From Ehretia macrophylla (lineage: Eukaryota; Streptophyta; Magnoliopsida; Boraginales; Ehretiaceae), in assembly GCA_037974665.1 (NCBI GenBank), contig CM075781.1:39370235-39434234 (forward strand): a stretch of DNA of 64,000 nucleotides, read 5' to 3'. The position numbers and the translations under genes were made by a program. How positions within the stretch are numbered: position 1 is the stretch's first letter; every line of letters starts with the position of its first letter. This document shows, piece by piece, positions 25,201 to 36,990 of this stretch. Below the pieces are notes generated by a model. It saw nothing but the letters and a program-made list of their open reading frames with translations. It was not told where the DNA came from and ran no database searches.

Positions 25201-25938
25201 AGTCATATAATTCCTTCTTGCTGGTCATGTATCGGGAAGCTCTACTGTTTAACACCCATGTACATGTTTGATGTACATGTGCGCTAGTACACATTTCCTC
25301 CGATATATCTGTTACAGTAAACAGATGCACTTCTGTTTCAACCGTATTGGCAGATTCTTTATTTCTCCAATTTGACTTTAGAGTTACGTTCTTCTCGTCA
25401 TGGATTCGTTTCCTACAATCTTTGACAGCATGGCCTTTCTTATTGCAGTAGTAGCACGATCTATAGAACCTCTTCTTCTTTCTTTCTTTTTTTCTTCTTG
25501 GTTACTCCTCGCCTTGGCTGTAAAGGCAGAGTCAAGTTGATTTTCTCTGCTTTTTAGCCTAATCTCTTCCTCCATCAACATGGCAGTGAATTCTTCAAAC
25601 GTCAAAGGAGGAATGCGAACTTATGTATTGAGTACTGTCACATCAAATTTTGGAGGCAACACTCTAATGCACCTTCGAGCTAGTTCCTCGGTTGATTTAG
25701 AAATACCAACTGCAGCCATTTGATCTCGTAGGTTTTTCATCCTACTGATAAATGACTCAACTGCTTCATCTTCACTTAATCTCTCAGCAGCTAACTGATT
25801 CTCCAAGTTCTGAATACGAGTCTGATTCCTTGTTTCATACTGATTTCTCAGGATGTTTCAAGCTTCAGCTGCCTTGGTTGTGTGTTGAATTAGAGTAAGG
25901 ACGGAATCCTAAACACTTGTTACAATTGCACAAAGTGC
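22233..25938 (-). pseudogene. copia gag-pol region, first copy
   Basis: Minus-strand text includes UBN2-type gag (SEDEAVESFISRMKNLRDQM), a Cys/His knuckle region near 25420-25460, GAG-pre-integrase (QLWHERFRHISYTVL), integrase core (HADLCGKM, YTPQQNGVVERRN), RT (QMDVKSAFLNGQLEEEVYVA, VVLYLDDLVI) and RNase H (SSTETEYKAAYVASCEAIWL). These are ordered as in Ty1/copia polyproteins. The lineage within copia is not assigned. Decayed; several interruptions. Confidence 0.88.
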
Positions 25939-26297
25939 ATCAGGGGGGAGGAGATTATAAAAGCCATAACAGAAAGCGGAATAAACACAGATAATAGATA
26001 AGGAAAATAAATGAAATACAGATAAGATGAAGACAAAAGAGGAAACTGAATCTCTTACTTGTTATTAACTGTCAAGGAAGCAGTTCTACACTGTTGGTTG
26101 TACAGGAGTAAAATGTGCAAAGAGTGCTTCCGAATTAAAAGGAAAATGTTCTGAAGGAAGAAAATTCGGATCCTATGTTAATGAGACAGACTCTGTCTTA
26201 TATAGGATGTCGAATCTGAAAACAATAGAAAAAAAATGGAAAAGAAAAGTCAAAAGTAACTTTTCCTAAAGTGAACAGTAAAAAGTAATTTTTACTA
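25937..26297 (-). promoter_or_regulatory. pararetrovirus promoter/leader copy, minus orientation
   Basis: Read on the minus strand it holds a TATATAAG box (plus-strand 26197-26204) followed by AGACAGAGTCTGTCTC and a pyrimidine-rich leader ending near CTCCTCCCCCCT. The same sequence occurs at 55307-55665 (minus) and at 31650-31987, 55041-55306 and 60980-61325 (plus). Caulimovirids transcribe a full-length RNA from one such promoter; activity here is not shown. Confidence 0.7.
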
Positions 26298-26313
26298 TTC
26301 ATGAATAGTGGTT

Positions 26314-26527
26314 GGCTTTTACTGTGGCCGAATCATGTTTTGTCGTGACTTGATGATCATGTCTGGCTTTTACTGTGGCCGAATCATGTTTTGTCGTGAC
26401 TTGATGATCATGTCTGGCTTTTACTGTGGCCGAAAGATCACTTGTCTCGATATGATGATTCTGTCTTTTGACTGGGATACTTTCTCTGTGACCGAAAGTA
26501 TTTTGTTGTCTTGTGATAATGATGTCT
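26314..26527. repeat. 51-bp tandem repeats upstream of the pararetrovirus TATA box
   Basis: Units start GGCTTTTACTGTGGCCGAA at 26314, 26365 and 26416 (exact 51-bp spacing; the third is diverged), with a more diverged fourth unit to 26527. On the minus strand the array lies roughly 110-320 bp upstream of the TATA box at 26204, the place where caulimovirid enhancers sit. The equivalent array in the second block (from about 55683) has one fewer close unit. It can be read through as protein on one strand, but that is a consequence of the 51-bp (17-codon) period. Confidence 0.8.
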
Positions 26528-27270
26528 GAAAATGGAATCATGACTGTTGATTCATCTTCTTCATCATCTCTGAGTCTGAATCTGGTTCTGTGTTGAAGAC
26601 GCAGTGAACTTCTTCAGTCTGGATCATATTAACTAATGGTAGAATACATACAAGTACAATGATCGAAGTGTATTTCCCACCAATACAAAGAAAATAAATA
26701 AACTAGTCTATTTTCCCTATAATCTACCCTGCATCGTACTTAGTCTTACTATCTTCGAAGCCTAACTACTTCTCACCAAATCGCCACATGGCCAACACGG
26801 AGTCTTACGCCCTCTGCTCCTTAACGCCGTGACCTTACATGGATTTTGAAATAGGTTTACTAAAGGTAAGTTGGCTAAAGGTAAGTTGACTAAGTAAAAT
26901 ACAAAATAAAATACAGGCTAGAAGATAAACAAGTTTCTAAATTTCCTTTGGCTTTTTGGGAAAGCCACACCCATCAACGGACTTGATATGTCTTTACCAG
27001 TTGCCGTTTGACCTGGACTAGCTGAAGTTTCATGGAATTCTTCAGTAACCATATGACTTCAGAGAGGGGAAGTCTTACCGTTTCATCCTAGTTTTTGAAG
27101 GGGACTTAGAAGAACAAAACCCTATCTGTCCAATGTTTTTAGAGAACATTAGAAAACTCATCTATCCTGTGTTTTTGGAGAGAACACTAAAAAACTCCTA
27201 TGGCCCAGTTTATACTCATAGAGGAGTATTACAAAATTCTGTATTTTTTATTTTTGTTTCCAGTTTATAC
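26528..27270. other. pararetrovirus intergenic region
   Basis: Non-coding in all frames and shared almost unchanged with 55851-56594. It lies between the ORF that follows pol and the promoter, the usual site of the large intergenic region of caulimovirids. It contains two close repeats of CAGTTTATACTCATAGAGGA (27203-27222 and 27262-27281), the second overlapping the end of that ORF. Confidence 0.55.
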
Positions 27271-28597
27271 TCATAGAGGAGTATAAATGCCGTAACAGTC
27301 ATCTTCATTGTCATCGGCATGATCTGTTGATACTGATGCCTGATCTGAGGCTTTATCTAATTCTTCTTATTGTAGCATGATGGCCTTGATCTCGTCAAAA
27401 TTGGTGGCCGCTGCTAATTGGGTAGTGAGGAAGTTCTTGAATGAAAGAATTCCTGTTGTTTTGATTGGATTTCTTTTTTCTGCTGCTAGTTTGTCTCGAG
27501 CCATGCTTGGACTTTTGGTTTTGAACAAGAACTGTTGTTCATCTTTTTCCACCACATGACTGAATGAGCTCTTCCGAAAGCCAAGATGTCTTGATGGTTT
27601 CCGAAAGAAACATGCTTGTACGCGAATTCTGATATGAAAATCCACGTGACAAAAAAGATTCTGTAAAACACAAAGAATGGATGAAGATAAGCTAACTGAG
27701 CTGGTGCCTTCCATTGTTCTGTGAAATACTGGAATCTTTCTAGGACTGGTTTTGGTAAAATGTCTGTGATTGGACCGAATGATGCCCACCATTGGATGAA
27801 CCAATTTGGAACCTTTAATGGAAATATTTTTGTGAAGAGGAAAAACCATGACATATCATGCTTGTCATTCTGGCGGTTGAAAGCTCTGAACCACGCTTGA
27901 ATGTAGTCATAATAGTTATAGTCTCTGAGGGGTATGTCATCTGGGATCTGTTTGGTTTTCTGTGGGGGTTGTCCCCATTGATCGAGGGTGATCAGTTTCT
28001 GAAGTTTAGCCTTGACATGGCTATACTGGCCTGGGGGTTTGTTTTTGTCGTCTACAACAAATTCTATGGACTCTGTTGCTATGAGAATTGACTCATAGTA
28101 ACTCTGTGTCTTATATGTGTTGTCTGGGATGTAGTTTGAATGAGGATGAAGGAACGCCCTGGAAAACTCATCGGGTGTCATGTTGGGGTTCTGTCTGAAA
28201 TGGAATGGTTCTATTACAAGAATCTGGTCAAAGACATTCTTGTATATGTATGTGGGTGACGAAAATTGTGGCTGTGTCTGTTTAGGTTCTGGGGTTACTG
28301 TCTTTTTCTTAGTAACAAGCGGCTGAAACCTGTTACTAGTTGTTGTCTGGAGGACGATGTACCTGCAGTACCTGCACGAACATCTGTTAACTGTTTTTGA
28401 GGGGTCAAAGTCCCCAAAACTGTGAGGTTTCTACGTAGGGGTGACTGGGTAGAATATGGTGTATATGTTATCTGTTTATCTTCAACCTTGACTGGGGTTG
28501 ATGATTGTGCTGGAGATGCAACTGGAGTGCTAGCTTTCTGAGCATAGGATGCGAGGTCTAATGCTTTAGCTTTACCTTTATCCTTCTTGGGTGCCAT
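27271..28597 (-). pseudogene. pararetrovirus ORF following pol, function unknown
   Basis: It starts MAPKKDKGKAKALDLASYAQ (28597), has a Ser/Thr/Pro-rich N-terminal part, then an aromatic-rich region (RDYNYYDYIQAWFRAFNRQN, VPNWFIQWWASFGPI, FTEQWKAPAQLAYL) and an acidic end (DCYGIYTPL). It lies just downstream of pol, the position of the inclusion-body/transactivator gene in several caulimovirid genera, but I see no sequence proof of that identity. The equivalent in the second block is 57923-56595. Fossil; broken in this copy. Confidence 0.6.
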
Positions 28598-28828
28598 TGT
28601 TACTAACGTCAGGAGTGAATGATCCTGCAAATGGTTAGCAACAATATAAAGAAAGAAATGCGGAATTGAAACAATTATCAACTCTGCTTCTGGATCTGAA
28701 ATCTGTGTTTCAATCTACTTAATTGTGGTGAACTTGAAACAATTCATCTGAATCCATTAATTGGATTTTTGGTGTCCACTTCTGTGATCCTGAGAAACAA
28801 AAAATGAAAAGGTAATCCCGGAGAAATC

Positions 28829-31649
28829 CTATGTGATAGGCACGTGGCCTGTTAGAAATTCTCTGGTTAGGAAATCAGGGATAGAATTATCCTCTCCCTT
28901 GATGTACTGGATATCAAAATCGAAAATTGACAGGATGGCCTACCATCTGGCAAAAATCTGTTTAGATGCAATATTCTTAACATCCTTAGTAAGTACATCT
29001 TTTGCTGACTTACAGTCAACACGAACTAAGAATTTCTAATTCAACAAATCGTCTTGAAATTTTGATATACATATGACAATGGACAAAATTTCTTTTTTAA
29101 CTGTTGAATAGTTCTGTTGGGCTTTATCCCAAGTTCCTGAATGGAATCGAACAATGTGTTCTTTTCCTTCTAAAATCTGGATAAGGATACCACCAAATCC
29201 TAATTCAAAAGCATCTGTCTGAACGATCTTTGGGGTGTTTGGTTGACATAAAGTCAAAACTGGTAAAACTCTGACTTGACGCTTAATTCCTTAACAACGT
29301 TGGTATGGATATTAGTCCATGCTCGAGGATTCTTCTTAAGACGTTCAAAAAGAGGTTTATATAAATGGCGAATGCCAGGATAAAAATCTGCAACATAGTT
29401 TAAAGATCCTAAAAATCTTTGCAACTGTGTTTTTTCTCGCAGAATGTCTAGGAATTTTTCTGCAAAATCAAGTGTTCTCTGGATTGGGGTGATTTTCCCG
29501 AAAGAAATCATATTTCCAAGAAACCTAATTTTGGTCTGAAAAATTCTAATCTTGGGTGCAGAAACCACAAGACCGTTTTCTTTAATGACTTTAAAGAAAA
29601 TATGGAAATGTTTCCAATGTTGATGAATGTCATTACTGAAGACTAAAACATCATCAATGTAAACAATTGTGAAATATGTGTACTAATTAAAAATCTGATT
29701 CATGATATTCTGGAATTCTGAAGGTGCATTCTTGAGTCCAAAAGGCATAACATTCCACTCATATTGTCCAAATGGAACGGTGAATGCTGTTTTGTACCTT
29801 TCTGATTCAATGACTTGGATCTGCCAAAATCCTGATTTCATGTCAAATTTACTGAAGACATGGGCCTGATTTAATCTCTTAAGGAGATCATTCTTGTTGG
29901 GTAATGGATATTTGATCCATTGTAAGACCTTATTTAAGGGCTTATAATTGATAACTAAACGGGGGACGCCTCGTTCCTGTTCTGCATGTTTATTAACGTA
30001 AAAGGCTGCACACGACCATGGGCTTTTGCTGGGTCGGATCAACTTTTTATCTAATAAACTCTGGATCTCTTTTTTGCAAAGAGATCCAGAGTTTCCTGGT
30101 TCATCTGAATGGGCCGAGCCTTGGTAGGAATATTTTGTTCTGAAAAGTCCTTCTCGTATGGGAGAGAGACTGAATGTTTCTTACGAACCCAAAATGCCGT
30201 AGGAAGATCTGAACAAACTTCTTTTTCAAGTTTGGTCTGGAATTCATTGATGGACTTTTGTTGTTTAGCAATCTGTTCATCAATTCTGAGACTTTTAATA
30301 TCCTGTTTAAGAAAACTGATCTGGTTTTCTTTTTGTTGGATTGAGTTAATATCTCTTCGCTGTGAAGGGAAATAAAACTCAAAAAGGATAGGTTTACCTA
30401 ACACCTTGGTAGATATACCTTGTTCTGTAACAGTCATGGGAAATAACTGTTGAAGGAATGGATTCCCTAGAATGACTTGGGAATTTAACTGTTTTATCAG
30501 CACAAAACTGGTAAGAAAACAAATACCTTGATTACACACATGTGCATTAGGTAATTTGTATTGGATATGAAGTCTAGTAGAGTCAGTTGTAGAAAGCTTC
30601 TCTTTGGTTTTCTCGAAATATCGAGAAGGAATGAGACCTTCTTGGATGCAGTTCATATCTGCACCTGAGTCAAGTAAGGCAATGGTTTCAAACTTGAAAT
30701 CATTAACCTTGATGGCTAACTGGACATACCATTTTTGGTACGTGATTCTGTTTAAAAGATTGAGATAATCTTCTGTAGGTTTGGAGGTACTGGCTCCTTC
30801 TGTCAGCTTTCCTATAGCAATATGAGTTTGTTTATCAAGTTCATCATTCTGAGAAAGATGTTCTTGACGTTCTAAGGATTCTCTTTGAAAGAGTTGGACA
30901 TCTTGTTGGAGATCCTCATGATCTAATCTGAGATCACAAATCTCTTGCCTATACTCTTGTCTGAGTTGCTGGATTTCTGATTTTAACAGTTTAATCTCAT
31001 GCTGGAGATCAGAGATACCTACTGATTGGGTTTTTCTCTTCTGGAAATAACTGAGAACATCAGAATAATTGGTATTCTTGATGTTATTCTGGATAGGAAT
31101 AGATTGAGGTTTATCTTCTTCTTTTTGGTCCATTAATTCTTTTAGTCTGAGAAGATAAGCTTGCTTTTCTTTTGGATTATTGATCTTACAAATCATATCG
31201 ATCATAAGACCATGAGAATCTGTAAGGACATTTAATCCTTTCTGACAAAAACTTGCTCATTTGCTGGGACAAGCACATTCCCGGATGGAGTTGGAAGAAC
31301 TACTAGAATAGTAGTTGTCTGTTCCAATCTGATTAATGTTTTCTTCATCAGAGTAATCTGAAGAAGAGCTGGATGATAATTTAAGATCATCTATGGATTG
31401 GATGATTCTACACTTTGTAGCTTCATCTAATTCCAAAGATTGAATAAGCGATCTGATTTTGCAATCTTTTGCAAAATGTCCTGGTTTACCACATTTGAAA
31501 CATCCTGTGGTTTTCTGTTCTTTTTTACTATCTTTCTGATATTTCCAATTTCTTTGTGGAAACCTCTGGTAATGTTTCTTCTTATGCGTGTATGGTTTAT
31601 TGCCATACCTTTGGTTATACTTCTGTCCAATGGACTTTTTACTGTTCAC
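28829..31649 (-). pseudogene. pararetrovirus coat-protein end / protease / RT / RNase H, first copy
   Basis: Minus-strand order: basic region and CCHC knuckle (CFKCGKPGHFAKDC, about 31502-31461), acidic Ser-rich stretch, coiled coil (31205-30790), retropepsin (ALLDSGADMNCIQEG near 30670), RT (30050-29254; RLVINYKPLNKVLQWIKYPL, VMPFGLKNAPSEFQNIMNQI) and RNase H down to 28829. The RT reads closest to caulimovirid and gypsy-like RTs, and no integrase follows. Host cells would not use it; it is a viral fossil with several breaks. Confidence 0.88.
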
Positions 31650-31987
31650 TTTAGGAAAAGTTACTTTTGACTTTTCTTTTCCATTTTTCTCCTATTGTTT
31701 TCAGATTCGACATCCTATTTAAGACAGAGTCTGTCTCATTAACATAGGATCCGAATTTTCTTCCTTTAGAACATTTTCCTTTTAATTCGGAATCACTCTT
31801 TGCACATTGTACTCCTGTACAACCAACAATGTAGAACTGCTTCCTTGACAGTTAATAACAAGTAAGAGATTCAGTTTCCTCTTTTGTCTTCATCTTATCT
31901 GTATTTCATTTATTTTTCTTATCTATTATCTGTGTTTATTCCGCTTTCTGTTATGGCTTTTATTATCTCCTCCCCCCTGGGTTGTTT
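31650..31987 (+). promoter_or_regulatory. pararetrovirus promoter/leader copy, plus orientation
   Basis: This is the reverse complement of 25937-26297, with a TATA-like TATTTAAG (31716-31723) and a leader ending CTCCTCCCCCCTGGG then TTGTTTCTGGTAT, the first bases of the primer site seen whole at 55240-55252. It directs away from the block, into the spacer before the large LTR. Confidence 0.65.
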
Positions 31988-32183
31988 CTGGTATATACAT
32001 ATATACTGATTCAACATTCAAGTTCAAAGCAAAAAGAAAAAAAAAACCAGAAAAATCACATTTCCAAAATAGAAAAAGGTATGTTTTCATGGGTGCCATG
32101 GGGGGTGCGTAGGTCATATAGAGGTGGTGATGCCGTAGGGAGGGACGAGGGCGATGATGCCGTAGGGGTGGTGATGTCGTGGG

Positions 32184-32231
32184 GAGGAAAGGAGGTGGGA
32201 TGGTGGCGAGGAAAGGAGGTGGGATGGTGGC
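32184..32231. repeat. 24-bp minisatellite unit, two copies
   Basis: The unit beginning GAGGAAAGGAGGTGGGATGG occurs at 32184-32207 and 32208-32231. The corresponding spacer in the second unit (near 61513-61536) has it once, so copy number changed after the segmental duplication or was reduced in the second copy. Confidence 0.85.
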
Positions 32232-32313
32232 GATGCTATGATTGAAGAAAGGGGGAGTGGCGGCAGTGGAGGTGAAGAAGAGGGGAAATGAAAGTGGGGA
32301 GAGGGGTAGGGTT

Positions 32314-32318
<5 letters not shown>

Positions 32319-32381
<63 letters not shown>
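32319..32381. repeat. (TA)n microsatellite
   Basis: About 31 TA units. The counterpart in the second unit (61622-61651) is about half as long. Confidence 0.95.
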
Positions 32382-32383
<2 letters not shown>

Positions 32384-32592
32384 AAACAGATTGTTTTTGT
32401 TGCTTTTTTTATTGCTTTTAAAACAAAAAAAAAAACAGAATTTATATTATTTAATTGTTGTTTTTCATTTCTTAAAGTAAGTTTTTTTTTTATAATTCTT
32501 TTGTAATTTTTTTCATTTGAGTTTTTTTGAATATTTTTTTTTATATTATTTAAATTTATATTTTTTGTAATTTTATTCATTTAATTGTTGTT

Positions 32593-32594
<2 letters not shown>

Positions 32595-32655
<61 letters not shown>
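32595..32655. repeat. (TA)n microsatellite
   Basis: About 30 TA units followed by TTTATA steps. The counterpart at 61864-61902 is shorter and followed by ATTT repeats. Confidence 0.95.
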
Positions 32656-32666
<11 letters not shown>

Positions 32667-33013
32667 TTATATTTTTCTTTTAAAAAATATATTATTTTCT
32701 TTGTAAAAAAACAAGCTTTAAAAAAAATAGATTTTATGTTATTTAATTGTTGTTTTTTATTTCTTAAACTAAGTTTTTAATAATTTATTAGTAATCTTAT
32801 TCATTTAATTTTTATTTTGTTGAATATTTTTTCTTTATATTATTTAAATTTATATGTTTTGTAATTTTATTCATTTAATTTTTTATTTTTTTTGAATTTT
32901 TTTCTTCATATTATTTAAATTTATATATATTTTTTTAATTTTTCTATTATATACTTATTTTAATTATTGTCATTTTGTTTATTCAGCTATGGATTCCGGT
33001 GAAGGAGTTAGGG

Positions 33014-36000
33014 TATAACACCCCGACCCATGTATATAATTATTTTATTGATGTGCATATATTTATATGTCTACTTTAATTATTTACGTATATTCGTTTG
33101 CATAAAATATCATATTTTTGGGTTACGTGCATCTATTTCGTTTAACGTGCATTTATCTCAAACTATGTGCATACATCTAATTTAACAAGAAATTTAATCT
33201 ATTAACATATATTGCATCAATATAATGCATTCTTATGTAGATAGGCATATTTAATTGGTTAATGTGCATAATTCTCATTTTACATGCAATTTCAGGACTT
33301 CACGAACACTTTGAAAAAAATTGTAGGAACCGTAGAAAATAATTAACGCAGACAATAAGAAATTGGAGCAACTAAATTAGTTAGAATTAAACTAGAATGA
33401 CAAATTAGTTAATAGCAATTAGTTGAAGGACATGTTGGTCATTTGGGTTTTTTTTTCTTTTATTATTTATACCTACTAATATACTACAACATACACAAAC
33501 ACACAAACGACACACAAAAATCATATCTCCACACACACACACACATAAAAATTCAGCGCACACACACAACACACGATAGAAAGAAAAGAAGAAGAGAAGA
33601 AAAAAATAAGGAAGAAGAAGAAATCAGCTTTGTAATGTCAATTTTCATGTCATTCTTCATGTCTAGGTGAGAGAATTCATATTATTTGCATTCTATTTGG
33701 ATTATTCAGCTATATGTGTGCATGCTATGTTTTATGTAAGTGTTCAAAGATGTTGGAAATGTATGTTTAGCTAAAGTATTAGTATGCTAAAGGTTGTAGG
33801 AACTCTCTAGTGCTGATAGAATGATTTTTTGCATGCTATCTTTAGTTGTAGAGTTGCTTTGTCAACTAAGTGTAATTGTGTAGTTTAGGTATTTGCTAAA
33901 TGTCCTAAATGAAGTGTAGGAATGTTATATAGGCTAAAGGAATGGTTATTGTTGGTTCAAATGCAAGAAATAACAAGAAGATGATAAGCAAGCAAAATTC
34001 GGATTTGGACACTGTACTGCCCTTGACTTCCGAAGTAGTTTTGGTATAGAAAACGTGCTTAGAATTGAACAAAATTTATATGGCAGCTATATTAGACATT
34101 TTAGAACAAATGTGGATTCTAGAGCTAAAGAAAATTCTAACGTTTTGACTCCGCGATTTAACTATTTCCAAAATGTGTCTGAAAATTGCTCATGTAGGGG
34201 CAGTTCGTGCAGTTGCACGGAAAATGTCATAACTTGTGGAATTTAGATCAGAATTGAGTTCCTCTTGAGGCTAAAGTCATCTACACTCAAAGAGCTACGT
34301 TTATATATAAAACTAAGTCAGTTTGGAGATCTATAGAATAGGCAACTGAATTGATTAATTTAAGCCTTTGTTGGAGAAAATAAAAAATGTTTTAGTGATA
34401 TTTAGGGTTTTGTGCAAAGTTGACTCTAGGATTGATTTAATGCTATCTATAGGTAATATAGGCACTAATGAGCATAGATTAGTGATTAGACGTGATTGGC
34501 TTGATTGAAACTTTAGGAAATTTGCATAATTTGCTTAGAATTCAAAGGGGCTTTATTCAAAAAGTGAATCTAGATGGAATATAATGATGTAAATAGTCTT
34601 TATTAGGTGTGGTAGTGCTTAATGTGCCTTTATGGCGCCAAATTGGGGTTTGGTTAGAGCACTTGTAGTTAAAACGCATAAAAAGGAGATTTTAGGACTT
34701 TTATGTTGGATATAGTATAAAGTTAGGTCTTGTGGTTCTAATTGGTGCCATAAGGTGTCATTAGAAGTGTGGAATAACTTACTTGTAGATCTTGTACCTT
34801 GTGTTTCATTTGGGTGTCAAATTATTTTAGTAGACGAAGGGGTCTTTGAAGTGAAGTATTAGCGATGGCTTGTTTGAATAAGTATATGATCTTAGATGTG
34901 TTAGGAAGCCTCTAAGATGTATTTATGGCATGGTTTAGATAATCAAATTAGATAGTTGTAGTTCAAATCACTTAAAGGGCTTTTCGGAGTTTTATGTTAA
35001 CATGACCTAAATGGTGGTTTTGTTGCATTTGTATGCATCATAATGTGATTATATAAGAGTAGTAAAGTTAGGTTTAGAATTTGTTCTCATGTATGAAGTT
35101 TAGAGCTTGTTTTGTAAGTATTTAGAAGAAGATTTGTTCGAGTCTTGATAATTACTTGAATTAGTTGCACTAGTAGTTATTATTGTTATAATAGCTCTAA
35201 TTGATCATGATTGAGTTATATGTTGTGTAAGTATGAAGTTTATAACCTAAATACTAAGCATGTAGAAAGGTTTTAGTTGGATTTTATGCGAACTAGTTGA
35301 GTTTGATGCATAGTTGGTTATTTGAATTGATGTAGTTATTATAATTGACTTTTAAATGATTTAAATAAGAGTTTAAATGGTATTGGTATGTAATATGTAG
35401 TTGTTTGGAGAAGTTTCATGAAATAGGTTGTATAGCTACTTCATTAAAATATGTTTGTATCTTGTTTATAATGCCGTGTTGCTTATAATTATATGAGTTA
35501 TGTTGTGGAAAATGACTACTTGGAATATATGTTGAGTTAAAGTATATAAAAGTAGTATTTTGTTAAAAATAGAATTCTAATAGATATTGTATATATGCTA
35601 AATAAGCGAAACTATAAGTTAACTAACCTAGTTGGGTAATTAATGAATGTTGTAGTTAAAGAGTAATTGACGTAATGTTTGACTTTATATTCAAGGTGCT
35701 TGAGAGTGATGTGAAGCCAATCCTACATTTTGGAGCTTGGTAGAGTTGATGGAGTTTTCATCTCTTCTGTGCATTTTAACTTGATTTATTGTTTCTAAAT
35801 TGAATTATTTAGTAATTGTTAAAGTTTATATGTATTATTTTACTTGCTCTATTGAGTCTTTTCGTGTTATTGTGACTAATTGTGAGGGCGGCCTACTGTG
35901 TCATCCCTTTTATGTGTTATTTGATAATCTTGGCTCTCATGACTTGACTTGGGGTTGCGCAACCTTTTCGGGCATGGTAGTGTCGAGTAACACGGGTGGT

Positions 36001-36990
36001 CGGGATTGCTGTGCTTCCTCGGCTACCATGGTTTCCCAGTCCCTTCTCGCTAAGGCATACTCCCCTACCCCAGAGGCGTGATTCACCTCGTTGGGGCATA
36101 CGGACCTTCCTTGGGAGATATGGGTCATAGGATTGGGGTACATCCGGAGTACCCCAATTTGGAGGATTAAGGGTTTGTCGGCACTTGCGTGAAGTTCGTG
36201 GCACGAGATTGAAGACTTGAAGTGGAACCGTATCCTTTGAATATGTGGTTAATTACTTGTTTACTTGGTTGTGTTATTTGATGTTGAATATGCTTTTATC
36301 CTGTTACATATCATGTTGCATGTCTAGTATGTTGTATCACCTCCCTCACTGAGTATACCAATTGTATGCTCACCCTCGTCTCTAACACCTTTCAGGTTCA
36401 GCATCTTTGCAAGGTGATACAGGGAAAACTCGAGAGTTACTGTGTTTGGTTGTGTTGGATTTCATTATTAATACCTGCGATTCCATGTGAATTAGTGAGG
36501 TGGTTTGAATTGTAATTTGATTGGAACTACAGAAACTTGGCTTGTAATTGTATTGGATCTTGTTAGTATTAGGTTCGTAGGTGGCTTGTAATAGCTTAAT
36601 GGACTATGTTATTGTTTAAAGGTCGTGCATGCTTGCTTGGGTTAATGGAGTTAGTAGGCTGGGTTAATAGACAAGTCAATTGAAGAGATAAAGTTAAAAT
36701 GGTATGATAAGTGACTTTATAACATAGTATTTCAATATTTGAGGCCTATGCATGCTTGTATACCTATTTTGTTGAGTTTAAGGCTTGGATGACCTTGAGA
36801 TGAGGCATAGCTTAGTGGTTGAATTTGAAGTATATAAGAATGTTGGATTATGGTTTTGTAGTTGTATTATATTATTTACAGATTTTTGATTAGTCTTATA
36901 AATAGGGGAGACTCCGTCCGTTTCCCCTAATTTTTTGTGCTTTGGGTTTGGGATCGGGACCCCGGTCTCGTGAGGGATCGGGGTGTTACA
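33014..36990 (+). repeat. 5' LTR of the LARD-like element (about 4 kb)
   Basis: Within it at 33480-33620 is a CA-rich then GA-rich stretch (ACACACAC followed by AGAAGAAGAGAAG), like a plant promoter/5' leader. The rest is non-coding with stops in every frame. It ends GGGTGTTACA before the primer site. The text matches 37574-41381 and 62284-64000. Confidence 0.85.

Larger units (their letters stand above)
21561..25938 (-). mobile_element. Ty1/copia element, first copy (3' LTR through gag)
   Basis: This is inserted in the hAT element after CTGCT (21556-21560). It has a 602-bp LTR at 21561-22162, then on the minus strand RNase H (22233-22553), reverse transcriptase (about 22496-23737), integrase (about 23783-25048), protease region (25061-25330) and gag (25384-25938). 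It ends where pararetrovirus leader sequence begins. The second copy (46746-52030) has both LTRs. The order protease-integrase-RT-RNase H is diagnostic of Ty1/copia. Fossil with several breaks. Confidence 0.9.
25937..31987 (-). mobile_element. endogenous pararetrovirus (Caulimoviridae), first block
   Basis: The block contains, in minus-strand sense, a zinc-knuckle coat-protein end, coiled coil, protease, RT and RNase H (31649-28829), a following ORF (28597-27271), a long intergenic region, a short tandem-repeat array and a promoter/leader (26297-25937). A second leader copy in the opposite orientation (31650-31987) abuts the coat-protein side. It carries no integrase and no true LTRs, and movement-protein text of the same virus type occurs at 53.7-54.8 kb, all pointing to Caulimoviridae. 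The genus is unresolved. Fossil, rearranged and with several breaks; a near-identical second block lies at 55307-61325. Confidence 0.85.
31988..33013. other. spacer with G-rich, (TA)n and T/A-rich DNA
   Basis: It contains a G-rich part (32090-32300), two TA tracts and T-rich/ATTTAA-rich DNA. No gene. The same spacer recurs at 61326-62283, so it belongs to the duplicated unit. It ends GGAGTTAGGG before the large LTR. Confidence 0.6.

Noticed and set aside
26314-26527. CRISPR-like array
   Set aside because: The units are contiguous with no unique spacers, and the DNA is plant nuclear.
26299-26541. Minus-strand frame with a repeated 17-residue unit that looks like a repetitive protein
   Set aside because: The period of 51 bp is divisible by three, so any frame repeats. 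The array lies upstream of a viral TATA box in non-coding DNA.
31650-31987. Leader copies as true LTRs of a retrotransposon
   Set aside because: They face opposite directions around the genes and the element has movement-protein text and no integrase. Repeated caulimovirid leader is the better reading.
32236-32580. Open frames rich in alternating Ile/Tyr on both strands
   Set aside because: They are translations of the (TA)n tract and T-rich DNA, not genes.
35917-36204. Minus-strand frame in the large LTR, with a similar one at 40421-40690
   Set aside because: The frame is not maintained between LTR copies and no domain is recognisable. LTR sequence is non-coding.
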